Part shown: positions 38,103 to 46,932 of the stretch, in pieces
Layout of the letters: every line of letters starts with the position of its first letter
Numbering within the stretch: the stretch's first letter is position 1
DNA from: Paenibacillus xylaniclasticus
GTDB taxonomy: Bacteria > Bacillota > Bacilli > Paenibacillales > Paenibacillaceae
Length of the DNA stretch: 64,000 nucleotides
Direction: 5' to 3'
Assembly: GCF_004001065.1 (NCBI RefSeq)
Contig: NZ_BIML01000002.1
Span: forward strand, 1-64,000
The notes under the pieces: model-generated
The model's database searches: none
Told to the model about the DNA's origin: nothing
The model's input: the letters and a program-made list of their open reading frames with translations, nothing else
Position numbers and translations under genes: made by a program

Positions 38103-38872
38103 AGCGCTTGAACGGTCCATGCCCGCGTCTTGTAAGGCACATCTATCGTCTCGATATCGCCAAGGAAACGGTCGATCTCGGTCAATATTTGTTCGAATCG
38201 TTCCGGGCCGGCTTGAACTTGAATATCATTAACAGACCGCCATGCATTCATATACCGCTCCTTCGTCATTTGAACCGTATGCGGCGCTTCCATAAAGATT
38301 AATCGACCGAATTGACCGGTCTGAACCAGATCTTCTTCAACTCCAGACATATTCGTATTAGAGCCAGAAGATACCCTCTTCAAATCTGGCACATAATGCT
38401 TAATAATGCTTTCGATATGCAGATGCTGCTCGCTCCGAGCAATATCCCGTGGATTCCAAAGAGCCGTGAAATGGCCTCCCTCATCCAATATCCGATGAAA
38501 TTCGTTCAATGCAGCCTTCTTATCGGTCCAATGAAATGAGGAAGCCATAAATACCCACTTCACTGCATTGTCTTTCAGCCCCGTATTTTCCGCGAAGCCC
38601 TTCATCCATTGAAATTTATCGGTTGTATGGTTTAAACGAATTGCTTCTCCCCGCATCGCGTCGTTTGGCTCCACCGCATATCCTTGCAGCCCAAGCTCCG
38701 CCAGCATTTCGGTCAGCTTACCAGTCCCTGCTCCTACGTCAGCAACAAGACCGCCGTTCCATTGATTCGCTCCCGTATAAGCTATAAGCGCATTCAGAAC
38801 CTCTTCGGAATAGCCGGGACGGTTCACGTATTGCTTTGCAAGCGCTGTAAAATCTCCATGCTTCATCTTCAT
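38099..38872 (-). CDS. Class I SAM-dependent methyltransferase
   Basis: This 257-residue enzyme has SAM motif I in VADVGAGTGKLTEM (about 43-56), then YAVEPNDAMR and a post-I region FMASSFHWTDKKAAL. It belongs to the broad Methyltransf_11/25 group. AGGAGG lies upstream of the ATG pair. In the Campylobacter jejuni phosphoramidate locus the genes next to the glutamine kinase (Cj1419, Cj1420) are also small SAM methyltransferases, thought to O-methylate the phosphoramidate. This protein could do the same or methylate the acyl part. Confidence 0.85.
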   Translation of the reverse strand: MKMKHGDFTALAKQYVNRPGYSEEVLNALIAYTGANQWNGGLVADVGAGTGKLTEMLAELGLQGYAVEPNDAMRGEAIRLNHTTDKFQWMKGFAENTGLKDNAVKWVFMASSFHWTDKKAALNEFHRILDEGGHFTALWNPRDIARSEQHLHIESIIKHYVPDLKRVSSGSNTNMSGVEEDLVQTGQFGRLIFMEAPHTVQMTKERYMNAWRSVNDIQVQAGPERFEQILTEIDRFLGDIETIDVPYKTRAWTVQAL

Positions 38873-38902
38873 TATTCCCCTCCTAATTAATGTAAGAATC
38901 TT

Positions 38903-39508
38903 TTATCGCCCATTCCATAACCAATCGCGAATCCACTGGCGATCCTCGAGACCACCGCCATTAGCCCGTTCAGGGTGCCACATAATGCCTCTCAGCTTAG
39001 TCGTCCTGTGCTCAACCGCTTCAATAACGCCATCCTCCGAAGTCGCCAGAACGATCAGCTCTTTCACGGAATGACGCGCTCCGAACCGATGAAAGCTATT
39101 GCGTTTAGCACAGCCCCTTGCGCTCTTGATCGTATGTATGGATGCAATATGCCCTTCAACCTCAACTAATGGAACACTAAAGTAATCTTGTATCATTTGC
39201 ATGCCTCGGCATACACCTAGTAGCGGAATCCGATGGTCGATTGCATAAGAAATCAAATGCTTCTCTACCTCGTCACGCTCCGGGGCATTGCCTCCATATT
39301 TGACCAGATCATTGCCTCCGGTAAGTACAATGCCATCAATTGGCACACTCCAGAGCAGCTGTTGGACAACTGGCAGACGGTTAGGCAGAATGAGCGGTGT
39401 CAGCCCGCAGCTTGCCAGCAGCTCAATCCACTGCTGATCGAGCGCATCCCTCCGCTCCCCGTATGCCGCTATTTCATCGACCCGCTGTGTGATTGCAATT
39501 AGCTTCAT
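38903..39508 (-). CDS. Class I glutamine amidotransferase-like hydrolase (C26), probable gamma-glutamyl-CDP-amidate hydrolase
   Basis: This 201-residue protein has the class I amidotransferase triad: Cys100 in LGVCRGMQ, His178 and Glu180 in MWHPER. It also shows GGNDLVKYGGN, the pattern of gamma-glutamyl hydrolases. Cj1417 of Campylobacter jejuni, nearly the same length, hydrolyses CDP-L-glutamine to glutamate and cytidine diphosphoramidate. The start overlaps the stop of the kinase-like gene (ATGA), so the two are translationally coupled, as expected for consecutive steps. Hydrolysis of another gamma-glutamyl compound is possible. Confidence 0.75.
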   Translation of the reverse strand: MKLIAITQRVDEIAAYGERRDALDQQWIELLASCGLTPLILPNRLPVVQQLLWSVPIDGIVLTGGNDLVKYGGNAPERDEVEKHLISYAIDHRIPLLGVCRGMQMIQDYFSVPLVEVEGHIASIHTIKSARGCAKRNSFHRFGARHSVKELIVLATSEDGVIEAVEHRTTKLRGIMWHPERANGGGLEDRQWIRDWLWNGR

Positions 39509-41859
39509 TGCACCACGCTCACTTTCTTACCTGCGCAATCAATAGCCAGCACCTTTGCTCTGCTATATTGTCGAAACAACGATTCTCCGACACCAATAAC
39601 AGCTGGTATGGACATCTCCCCCGCTCGAATAGCCATATGGGAGTTCGCTCCACCGAACATCGTAATAAATCCGGCTAGCTGATGGGTAAAAATCCAATCA
39701 TAACCCGGATCAGCGCTTTCAATGAGTACGATGCAGCGATCAAGACGCTGACGGCTGTCCAGCTTATCAACGAGGACGACCGGAGCTGTTACGCTTTTCA
39801 TCGTTACATAATTCGGCTCCTGCTCTGGCAGACTGAAGCACCACACATCCTCTGGGTCCATCATTAACGGAGGTAGCGTCAGTTGCAGAGTGTCTGCATA
39901 TCGTTTTTTTCCTGTCATAATGCTCTCCGTCATAAGCTCGAGCAAGTCGCATTCCGATTCATAGGCCTGCTTAATAATCCGAATATCCGCATAAGAAGCA
40001 TCATCAACCGTAAAGCCGAGCTCCGCGGCCAGCTGTCCAAACAGCCGAAGTGCTTCGCTTAAGCTCTTCGTGAATACAAATTTAGAGTATTCACGGCCTT
40101 CAATTGCAAGCTTAAAGAAGGAAAATAAGGTCAATACATCTCCGTCCAGCAGCTCGTGATGAACAAGCAGCTGCTTGATTCGGTCGTATTGCTTCAGCGT
40201 GAGCGAGAAAGACAGTTTCTCGTCATAGGACGGAGCCGCCTCCGATCGGGCTTGGGTTGCTTGGAAATCGAAATAACGTTCCGGCGCCTCATCGTACCGG
40301 GCGGATCGGATATCATAAGTGCCGGGGCGAAGATGGCCATACCGTGCCAGAAATTCATCCGGAGCAAGTCTAGACAGATCTGCACTAATGCTCGAGCTTA
40401 CCGTCTCAAGCGAGCTCATATAATTGTTATAATCGTGTTCATTCAGAATGCCTGTTGCAATCAACGAACGAAGCATCTGAACCGCCACGAATCCACCTCG
40501 CGCAAGGCCAGCGAACGGCAGTGTACCGTAGCGTTTGCAATCCTCGAGCAGCCAATATATACGCGAGACTATATCAAGTGGGCTGTCTAATATTTGCTGT
40601 CGTTTGGCATCCAGCTGATCGATTTTGGCCAAGTCCTTCATTAACAAGCCATTTTCGACCGAGATGATATGGTTCGTCAATTGCTTTAAGCTTTTGCACA
40701 GCTCATCGGTTTCTTCTTTCGTGAACCCATGCTGATGCAGGGACTTAACACGTTCCTCCAAGTCGAATGTAAAGCAAGAAAACAATATTTCAAACTCAAC
40801 CTTATCATGGTAGTGAGGCTCCGCCGTCAGCTTATCCAAATAATAGTTCAGCAGCTTGTCGCTTAATGAATCATCGAGTTCTTCAGGAACGAATGAGTTA
40901 AAGCTGACTCGTACGTCGATATAAGGAATACCGCAAAAATTCATAAGAAGCGGAAAGCTCCGGACGTTCTTGTAACCGTAGTTGCTGCGTTGATAAGCCC
41001 AAATGCTGTCGGTTACAAGCTCCTTATACAGAGACAGAGCAAGAGGTCTAGGGCGAATGCCGATAATTTCGGCCGGATTCCAATCAGGCATGACGCCATA
41101 TACAGTACGTTCCCCGTACAGGTAAGGCTTCCTAGTCTGCGCAAGCTTCACTTTCTCATAGATGCGCTGCAAAATCGCTTCCTGTCTGCTCACGGAAGCT
41201 AACGGCTGCGTGACGATTAGCGGCCTTACTTGGAGCAGATAGAGGCTGCCGGAGCTATCCAGCGCGAATTCGATATCCAGCTTATCAGTGTGAAGCAGCC
41301 CCTCCAGCTCCATTACAAGTGCTACAACGCAATCAAGAGGTTTCATGGCTGGCCGCTTAGCGCTTTTGAAATAATAATACGTTTTCAATTGATTGGTCGT
41401 GCCAGATGTAACAGATGAGGTGGAACCGGTCGTGTCGTCATAATTGATGACGATATATTGGCCGCCGGAGTTCGGATCAACGCTGAAGGCGACACCGCTT
41501 AACATAATATTAGACAGCATCGGCTGTATGAAAATTTGATCGCTTGAATCAGTCCCTGAATAGGAGGCCAGCACCTGTTCGACCGCCTGTTCCAGCTCCG
41601 CCGCCCCTTGCACGTTAAGGACAGATACATATCGACCAGCCATTGAAGAATGAACAGCATCCTCACCGATAGCGCTGCTTCTAACGATAAGCGGAATGGT
41701 CAGCCATGAACGGAGCATAAGCGGCTGAAGGACGGACTGCCGGTTCGTGCGCCACTGCTTCACTTCAAAACGATACTGTGGAAGTACCGTCGCATTCGAA
41801 ATCAAGCCCTCGAGCCTTTCGAGCGTTTCCGCCTTCGTTCCGAACTGAACAGACATCAT
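39505..41859 (-). CDS. PEP-synthase-like phosphotransferase, probable L-glutamine kinase
   Basis: This 784-residue protein has an ATP-grasp (PPDK N-terminal) domain in the first 240 residues (PLIVRSSAIGED, QIFIQPML), a helical central domain with YGHLRPGTYDI near 510, and a C-terminal phosphohistidine domain (GGANSHMAIRAGE, His741). The PEP/pyruvate barrel of true PEP synthase is missing. This is the architecture of Cj1418, which phosphorylates the amide nitrogen of L-glutamine using ATP, and of rifampicin phosphotransferase. Genes for the following two steps overlap or lie close downstream. Another small-molecule phosphotransferase is the alternative. Confidence 0.75.
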   Translation of the reverse strand: MMSVQFGTKAETLERLEGLISNATVLPQYRFEVKQWRTNRQSVLQPLMLRSWLTIPLIVRSSAIGEDAVHSSMAGRYVSVLNVQGAAELEQAVEQVLASYSGTDSSDQIFIQPMLSNIMLSGVAFSVDPNSGGQYIVINYDDTTGSTSSVTSGTTNQLKTYYYFKSAKRPAMKPLDCVVALVMELEGLLHTDKLDIEFALDSSGSLYLLQVRPLIVTQPLASVSRQEAILQRIYEKVKLAQTRKPYLYGERTVYGVMPDWNPAEIIGIRPRPLALSLYKELVTDSIWAYQRSNYGYKNVRSFPLLMNFCGIPYIDVRVSFNSFVPEELDDSLSDKLLNYYLDKLTAEPHYHDKVEFEILFSCFTFDLEERVKSLHQHGFTKEETDELCKSLKQLTNHIISVENGLLMKDLAKIDQLDAKRQQILDSPLDIVSRIYWLLEDCKRYGTLPFAGLARGGFVAVQMLRSLIATGILNEHDYNNYMSSLETVSSSISADLSRLAPDEFLARYGHLRPGTYDIRSARYDEAPERYFDFQATQARSEAAPSYDEKLSFSLTLKQYDRIKQLLVHHELLDGDVLTLFSFFKLAIEGREYSKFVFTKSLSEALRLFGQLAAELGFTVDDASYADIRIIKQAYESECDLLELMTESIMTGKKRYADTLQLTLPPLMMDPEDVWCFSLPEQEPNYVTMKSVTAPVVLVDKLDSRQRLDRCIVLIESADPGYDWIFTHQLAGFITMFGGANSHMAIRAGEMSIPAVIGVGESLFRQYSRAKVLAIDCAGKKVSVVQ

Positions 41860-44615
41860 CGCCCTCCTCCTGGAGAAAGCAGACGCACCTCATAATCCGG
41901 ACGGCCTTCCGTATCTCGAGTCCGTTCTTCTCGCAGCAGCTTCGTTAATAAACGATGGATCATCGCCCGGTTAGACGCCCGCTCCTTCTCATCATTGCTC
42001 CACAGCGATTCGAACTTGAACGGCAGCTTCAGCATTTCCATCAATTGCTCGTCATTGTCATAATCATGGCTGTCATAGCCCCATACCTGGTACTTCACCC
42101 GCAGCATGCTCTCCAGCCTGAATTTATCGAAGGAAGAGAGCAGCTCGTCGTACGAATTCGAAATAGTCTTCGTATTAAACCCAGACACGAGAGCGGAGGT
42201 TAATGTGTTCCACCACTTTTTGCCGCCAAACGTACTGTGAAGCAGCGAGTCGTGCCAGCGGATGCCGAGCATAGCACACAGCAGCTCCAGCGTCGCCTGC
42301 GGCTTCGTATGCAGATCCTCCAGCTTCATTACTGCTGTGCGGCTCGTCCACTCTACTTCGGCGGGTACAGGCTGGAAGAGCGAAACGAGCTGGAAGCTCA
42401 AATTGTACAAATTCGCCTGCCCGGATGCGAGCTGGAACTTGAGAGCGGAAGCGAATGCAATGACCGGGTTCCGAACGACATGCAATAGCAGCGTCTTAGG
42501 GAACAGCTCGATCAGCCGCTTTGTCTCTTCCACCCGTGTACCGAAATGAATACCGCCTTCAACAATGGTCGGTATTCCCTCCAGCCAATCGTAGGTTCGA
42601 CCAAGTGAATAAGCGGCCGACAGCTGAACTGCTTGGTAGAACAGCTTCATGTCCGGCTTGTCTCCGGCGGCTACAATCTGAGAAAAATATTGTTTGAACT
42701 GCTCTCTATCAAGTGTATACAGCTCATCCCGGTTTTCGCCGAGTGAGCACATTCCGTTCATCTTCGGCTCCTCATAGACTTGTCCTTCGTTGAACAGCTC
42801 CTTGAATGTTTCAAATATGCTGTCGATCAGTGCATCTACATCAAAGGGGCCGTCATTACGGTTCACCCTTTCGTTCCAGAGCTCGAAAATACGGGTTCCG
42901 TCCAGCATCGTCAGAATAATGTCCGGATGTTCATCTAACAGGCTTTTTACTAGATGGGTTCCGCTCCTGCCGTAACAATACACACTAACGACCTTATTCA
43001 GCGACTTGGCACACTCCATTAGCGAAGGAGGTCTTGCTACAAGAAGCTCTCTCATCCGCTGAACACCAGCTTCGGCCTGCATGCGCTCCTGCTCGTTCGA
43101 GGCCGCCCGCATCGCTCTGAGGTACAGGTCATTCGCCTCAAGCCACCGCTCTCTCCGCTCGAGTACTCCAGCTAACTGGATTAACAATCCGGCATGCTCC
43201 GGCTGTTGGAGAAGTGCGTCTGTAAGCCACTGCTCCCGAAGCTTCAGACGGGCATCAGGCGATCGGTCGATTTTGCCAGTCGAGGTGTGCGGAATTTCCT
43301 GAACATAGTAAAACGATCTCGGCACCTTGTAATCCGCCATCCGTTCCCTGCACCAATCGCGCAGCACAAGCTCTGAAATCACGTCATTCTGTTGAACATA
43401 AGCTTCTAATCCATATTTATCATCCGAAGAACAGACAAGGACATCCAACACACCCGGATGCTGCTTAATGACTGCCTCCACTTCCATCATATTCACTTTC
43501 AGTCCGCCGATCGAGACCATCGTATCGATTCGGCCATGAACGGACACACGATTGCTCGCGTCGATACTGCCTGCATCGTTCGTGCGAAACCATCCGTCTA
43601 CATACCGATCGCTTCCCTGGTCTCCGATATACGGAGATGCAGCGAGCTTCACTCTTATTTCCCCTTCAATAATTGAAAGCTGCACGCCGGGGAGTACTTC
43701 ACCGACGCTTTCTGGAGAGCGACCATTCCAGTCCATAGAAAGAACACCCGTCTCGCTCATTCCGTACTGCTGACCGATCGAGACGCCGTATTTGGCATAA
43801 AATCGTTCATGCACTTGCATATCCAGCGCTTCGCCTGCCGATATCGCATGCTTCAGGCAAGGCAGCGGCTCCTCATCGATCGCATCAGCCAGCAGCCGAT
43901 AATGAAACGGAACGCCATACATGACCGTAATCCGTTCCTCCCGAAGCGTATGTAAAATGTGCCTGCTCTGATTGCTTGGCGCGAAATGTAGGGTGGCTCC
44001 TACTAACAACGTTTGCAGCATTGCATTCAGTAATCCGTACGTATGGCTAAGGGGGGTCAATCCGAGTACTCGGTCATCTGCCGATAACAGCGGCTCATTC
44101 GTCAGCTTGAGCATATCCCACACAAGATCCTCGACCGTTCGACCGATCGCTTTCGGAAGACCTGTGGAGCCTGAGGTGAATAGGACAAGTACCTGCTCGG
44201 GCCGATGGACTGTCTCGGCACAATACTCCTTTATTTCAACGTCTACCTCTTCTTGAAATACAGCAGTAGTGACGGACTGAGAAGCGGAGAACACATAATA
44301 ATTAGGCTGATAGGCATCAAGCAGGGCCGAAGCTTCCGCAGGCTTAAGCCTTGGGTCGATCAGCATAGCCTGTGCACCCTGCTTCCAAATAGCATACAGT
44401 AGAAAAATGTACGTAAATGAATTGCTCACCCTGAGCGCGACTAGACTTCCCTTCTTTACGCCCTCCCTCTCCAGGTACAGCCTTCGAGTTTCGATCGCTT
44501 CCTCAAGCTCCGCATATGATAGTGCGTATTTGCCTTTAAGAGCGATGCGGGCCGGATCCGAAAGATTCAGCAGCCGGTCATATAACGTGAGCCCCTCTGA
44601 CAAGTGTAATGGCAT
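41856..44615 (-). CDS. AMP-forming acyl ligase fused to a sulfotransferase-fold domain
   Basis: The product has 919 residues. Residues 1-455 form an ANL acyl ligase: FTSGSTGLPKA at 146-156, YGMSETG, DGWFRTNDAG and the catalytic lysine Lys448 in TSTGKIDRS. A TPR-like helical linker (about 475-525) leads to a sulfotransferase-type P-loop domain (540-890), with the 5' loop YGRSGTHLVKSLL near 548-560 and the 3'-phosphate motif VVRNPVIAFASA near 713-724. The ATG at 44615 is preceded by a perfect GGAGGTGATC. The ligase probably loads an acyl or aryl acid on an ACP. The second domain could transfer a sulfonyl or, given the cluster, a phosphoramidyl group from a 3'-phosphonucleotide. Confidence 0.85.
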   Translation of the reverse strand: MPLHLSEGLTLYDRLLNLSDPARIALKGKYALSYAELEEAIETRRLYLEREGVKKGSLVALRVSNSFTYIFLLYAIWKQGAQAMLIDPRLKPAEASALLDAYQPNYYVFSASQSVTTAVFQEEVDVEIKEYCAETVHRPEQVLVLFTSGSTGLPKAIGRTVEDLVWDMLKLTNEPLLSADDRVLGLTPLSHTYGLLNAMLQTLLVGATLHFAPSNQSRHILHTLREERITVMYGVPFHYRLLADAIDEEPLPCLKHAISAGEALDMQVHERFYAKYGVSIGQQYGMSETGVLSMDWNGRSPESVGEVLPGVQLSIIEGEIRVKLAASPYIGDQGSDRYVDGWFRTNDAGSIDASNRVSVHGRIDTMVSIGGLKVNMMEVEAVIKQHPGVLDVLVCSSDDKYGLEAYVQQNDVISELVLRDWCRERMADYKVPRSFYYVQEIPHTSTGKIDRSPDARLKLREQWLTDALLQQPEHAGLLIQLAGVLERRERWLEANDLYLRAMRAASNEQERMQAEAGVQRMRELLVARPPSLMECAKSLNKVVSVYCYGRSGTHLVKSLLDEHPDIILTMLDGTRIFELWNERVNRNDGPFDVDALIDSIFETFKELFNEGQVYEEPKMNGMCSLGENRDELYTLDREQFKQYFSQIVAAGDKPDMKLFYQAVQLSAAYSLGRTYDWLEGIPTIVEGGIHFGTRVEETKRLIELFPKTLLLHVVRNPVIAFASALKFQLASGQANLYNLSFQLVSLFQPVPAEVEWTSRTAVMKLEDLHTKPQATLELLCAMLGIRWHDSLLHSTFGGKKWWNTLTSALVSGFNTKTISNSYDELLSSFDKFRLESMLRVKYQVWGYDSHDYDNDEQLMEMLKLPFKFESLWSNDEKERASNRAMIHRLLTKLLREERTRDTEGRPDYEVRLLSPGGGR

Positions 44616-45450
44616 ATTGATCACCTCCGAAGGTATCATCTAGAACAGTACAGCTGCTGCCGTCTGGAGCATCCTGCCGATTTAGCTGTTCTGCAGCCAG
44701 TACGATGTTAAGCAGACCTTCATTTCCAATCACACGAATTGGACATGATACGACATCCTCCAATTCTAGATGGTTCTCGCTCGCTTCTGTCCGCGTGATC
44801 TCCCGCACCCAAATAGAACCGGCACGCTCTGCATAGGCTTGTTCAGTTAATCCATTCTCCAGCATTAGCGATACAACGTTATCCATCGATTTTGTCAGCT
44901 CAGCGCTTGTCGTCAAATTCATATACATTTCATCAGCTCGTTCGCTTTGCGTCTCGACGCCAATGACTAGCACTTGTTCGACTTCCGGCATGGCCAAATA
45001 GAGCTCAGCCATCTCTAACAGCGCTGCAGCCGCGCCACCGCTATACGTGATGCATGTGAACATTTCGGTCATTTGATACTGACTTGATGCATAACCAAGG
45101 ATGGAGTTAGGTACAGATTGGTAGAACAGCAGCGGATTGCGTAATCGACCGGACAACAAATTTCGGCTTGCAAGATCAGCTGTCGCTGTATCGCCGAAAG
45201 TGCTGCCAAGTATGATCGCAAGCTTACTCCTGTCACGTATCCTATCGTTCTCTGCATAGTATTGAATCGTGCGGTACACCAGCGGGTTAAATGACGATTC
45301 GATAAAGCCGGGTACCGGCGGAATATTCGCATGTCTATCCTCAGGCAAGGTGGAATTGTTGCCCTGAGTCTGACTTTTGCAATATTCGACGAACGATTCG
45401 ATCGTTTCTCCCCATGGGCCTATGCAAGACATAGACGTAATGACTAGCAT
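44578..45450 (-). CDS. Short beta-ketoacyl synthase-like protein (chain-length-factor-like)
   Basis: This 290-residue protein has a thiolase-fold N-terminal half: MLVITSMSCIGPWGE, ILGSTFGDTATAD, and TCITYSGGAAAALLEMAE, with Cys133 where ketosynthases have the active cysteine. It lacks the HGTGT and GH histidine motifs and is about 100 residues shorter than a ketosynthase. It is likely a non-catalytic partner of the complete ketosynthase 15 bases upstream, like a chain length factor, and recalls the Ketoacyl-synt_2 proteins of aryl polyene clusters. Its end overlaps the ligase start by 38 bases. Confidence 0.68.
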   Translation of the reverse strand: MLVITSMSCIGPWGETIESFVEYCKSQTQGNNSTLPEDRHANIPPVPGFIESSFNPLVYRTIQYYAENDRIRDRSKLAIILGSTFGDTATADLASRNLLSGRLRNPLLFYQSVPNSILGYASSQYQMTEMFTCITYSGGAAAALLEMAELYLAMPEVEQVLVIGVETQSERADEMYMNLTTSAELTKSMDNVVSLMLENGLTEQAYAERAGSIWVREITRTEASENHLELEDVVSCPIRVIGNEGLLNIVLAAEQLNRQDAPDGSSCTVLDDTFGGDQYAITLVRGAHVI

Positions 45451-45465
45451 GCAGGGCACCGTCCC

Positions 45466-46632
45466 TTATTTCAGTTTTCGTAAAATAATAGCTGTGTTGT
45501 TACCGCCGAACGAAGCATTAATGCTCATAACAGTATCGATCTGCTGCTGTCTTGGAACATTAGGAACGTAGTCAAGGTCGCACTGCGGGTCCGGCTCCTC
45601 ATAACCGACCGTTGGCGGAATAACACCCTCGTTCATGGCAACAATCGAAATAGCTGCCTCGACAACTCCTGTTCCTTCCAGAATGTGACCGGTCATCGTC
45701 TTCGTCGACGACACCGGTATACGGTAGGCGGTATCTCCGAACGCCTGCTTAATGCCGCACGTTTCGCTCTTATCGTTATAAGGCGTTCCCGTGCCATGCG
45801 CGTTAATATATTGAATCTGTTCTTTATCGATTGACGATGTACGCAGCGCCTTCTCGATCGCGCGTCTAACACCAGCCCCCTCCGGGTGAGGCTGACTGAC
45901 GTGAAATGCATCACAAGCTAATCCCCAGCCGGCCACCTCCGCATAAATTGGCGCTTGTCTGCGCTTTGCGGATTCATAGCTTTCAAGAACAAGCACGGCA
46001 CCTCCGTCCCCCAGCAGCATCCCTGTACGATTACGGGAGAAAGATCGGATACGACCATCTGTTGCAAAAGCGCGTCCCGAAGCGAACTTCGCGAACATCT
46101 CCTCTGTTACGAGAGAGTACCCGCCGCATATCACTCTATCTGTACGCTTTTGCTTAATAAGCTCGAACGCAATACCGATCGCGTTGCTCGATGCAATGCA
46201 TGCGTTGTTTAGAACCATTTTTGAGCCGCGCTTAGCGATTCCGTAGTGATTTGATAGCGCTTCCAAATGATAAGACGGCATAAACTCAACAATTCGCGAA
46301 TCATACATTTCCTGCTCCATCTTCGCTTTCCAGTAACGGCTTAGCGCATCGTAATCACCTTGAATGCCCAGAACGAGCGATGCTTCTGCAAGACCGATCT
46401 CGGACAAGCCAGCGGAGCGAATAGCATCTTCCATACAGCGTCTGCCAAGGTCAAGTAACGTTCCTTCAAATGTGGATTGCGCCGCAATCGCTGACCGAAA
46501 CTTAGATCCGTCGAAACGGGTAATGTCGCGGAATTGATGCACGCCTGCCAAAATCGTTTGCTTCACGGTCTCTTCCCCGAAGCCTGCCGGCGTCATCATG
46601 CCGATTCCGGTTACGACGACTCGAGCGGACAT
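45466..46632 (-). CDS. Beta-ketoacyl-ACP synthase (FabF-like)
   Basis: This 388-residue condensing enzyme retains the full Cys-His-His triad: Cys145 in NNACIASSN, His279 in NAHGTGTPYND and His316 in KTMTGHILEG. The N-terminus RVVVTGIGMMTP and the end SINASFGGNNTAIIL are typical. It would extend an ACP-bound acyl chain by decarboxylative condensation. It lies between two ACP genes and the short ketosynthase-like gene, so the pair may work as a heterodimer. Its divergence from housekeeping FabF and its location point to specialised metabolism. Confidence 0.92.
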   Translation of the reverse strand: MSARVVVTGIGMMTPAGFGEETVKQTILAGVHQFRDITRFDGSKFRSAIAAQSTFEGTLLDLGRRCMEDAIRSAGLSEIGLAEASLVLGIQGDYDALSRYWKAKMEQEMYDSRIVEFMPSYHLEALSNHYGIAKRGSKMVLNNACIASSNAIGIAFELIKQKRTDRVICGGYSLVTEEMFAKFASGRAFATDGRIRSFSRNRTGMLLGDGGAVLVLESYESAKRRQAPIYAEVAGWGLACDAFHVSQPHPEGAGVRRAIEKALRTSSIDKEQIQYINAHGTGTPYNDKSETCGIKQAFGDTAYRIPVSSTKTMTGHILEGTGVVEAAISIVAMNEGVIPPTVGYEEPDPQCDLDYVPNVPRQQQIDTVMSINASFGGNNTAIILRKLK

Positions 46633-46680
46633 GGTTCTCCCCCCTTGTTGTGAAGATTCATGCTGCTGTCATTGAATGGA

Positions 46681-46932
46681 CTATACGACGCCCTTCTCGC
46701 TTAACAGCGCATAAATTTCGTTAACCGAACCAAATTTGCTATAGTCGGCATCCTCAAGCTCCAACTCAATTCTGAACCGCTGCTCAAGACCTTCCACAAA
46801 CCAAACAAGCGACAAGGAATCGAGCAAAATAGGTGTATCGAAGCCCATCTGATCATCTATTGCGCCATACAGCTTACGTTCACGCAGCAGAGCTGCAATC
46901 GACTCCTTGGTGATTTGTTGTCCTGCTATCAT
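46681..46932 (-). CDS. Acyl carrier protein 1
   Basis: This 83-residue acidic protein has the four-helix carrier pattern with the phosphopantetheine serine Ser39 in LLDSLSLVW. The start overlaps the stop of the second carrier gene as ATGA. Two different carriers in one operon suggest separate starter and extender, or loading and transfer, roles. It is dissimilar from the housekeeping AcpP motif GADSLD. Confidence 0.88.
   Translation of the reverse strand: MIAGQQITKESIAALLRERKLYGAIDDQMGFDTPILLDSLSLVWFVEGLEQRFRIELELEDADYSKFGSVNEIYALLSEKGVV

Noticed and set aside
39505-41859. True phosphoenolpyruvate synthase
   Set aside because: The C-terminal PEP/pyruvate-binding barrel is missing; the protein ends shortly after the phosphohistidine domain.
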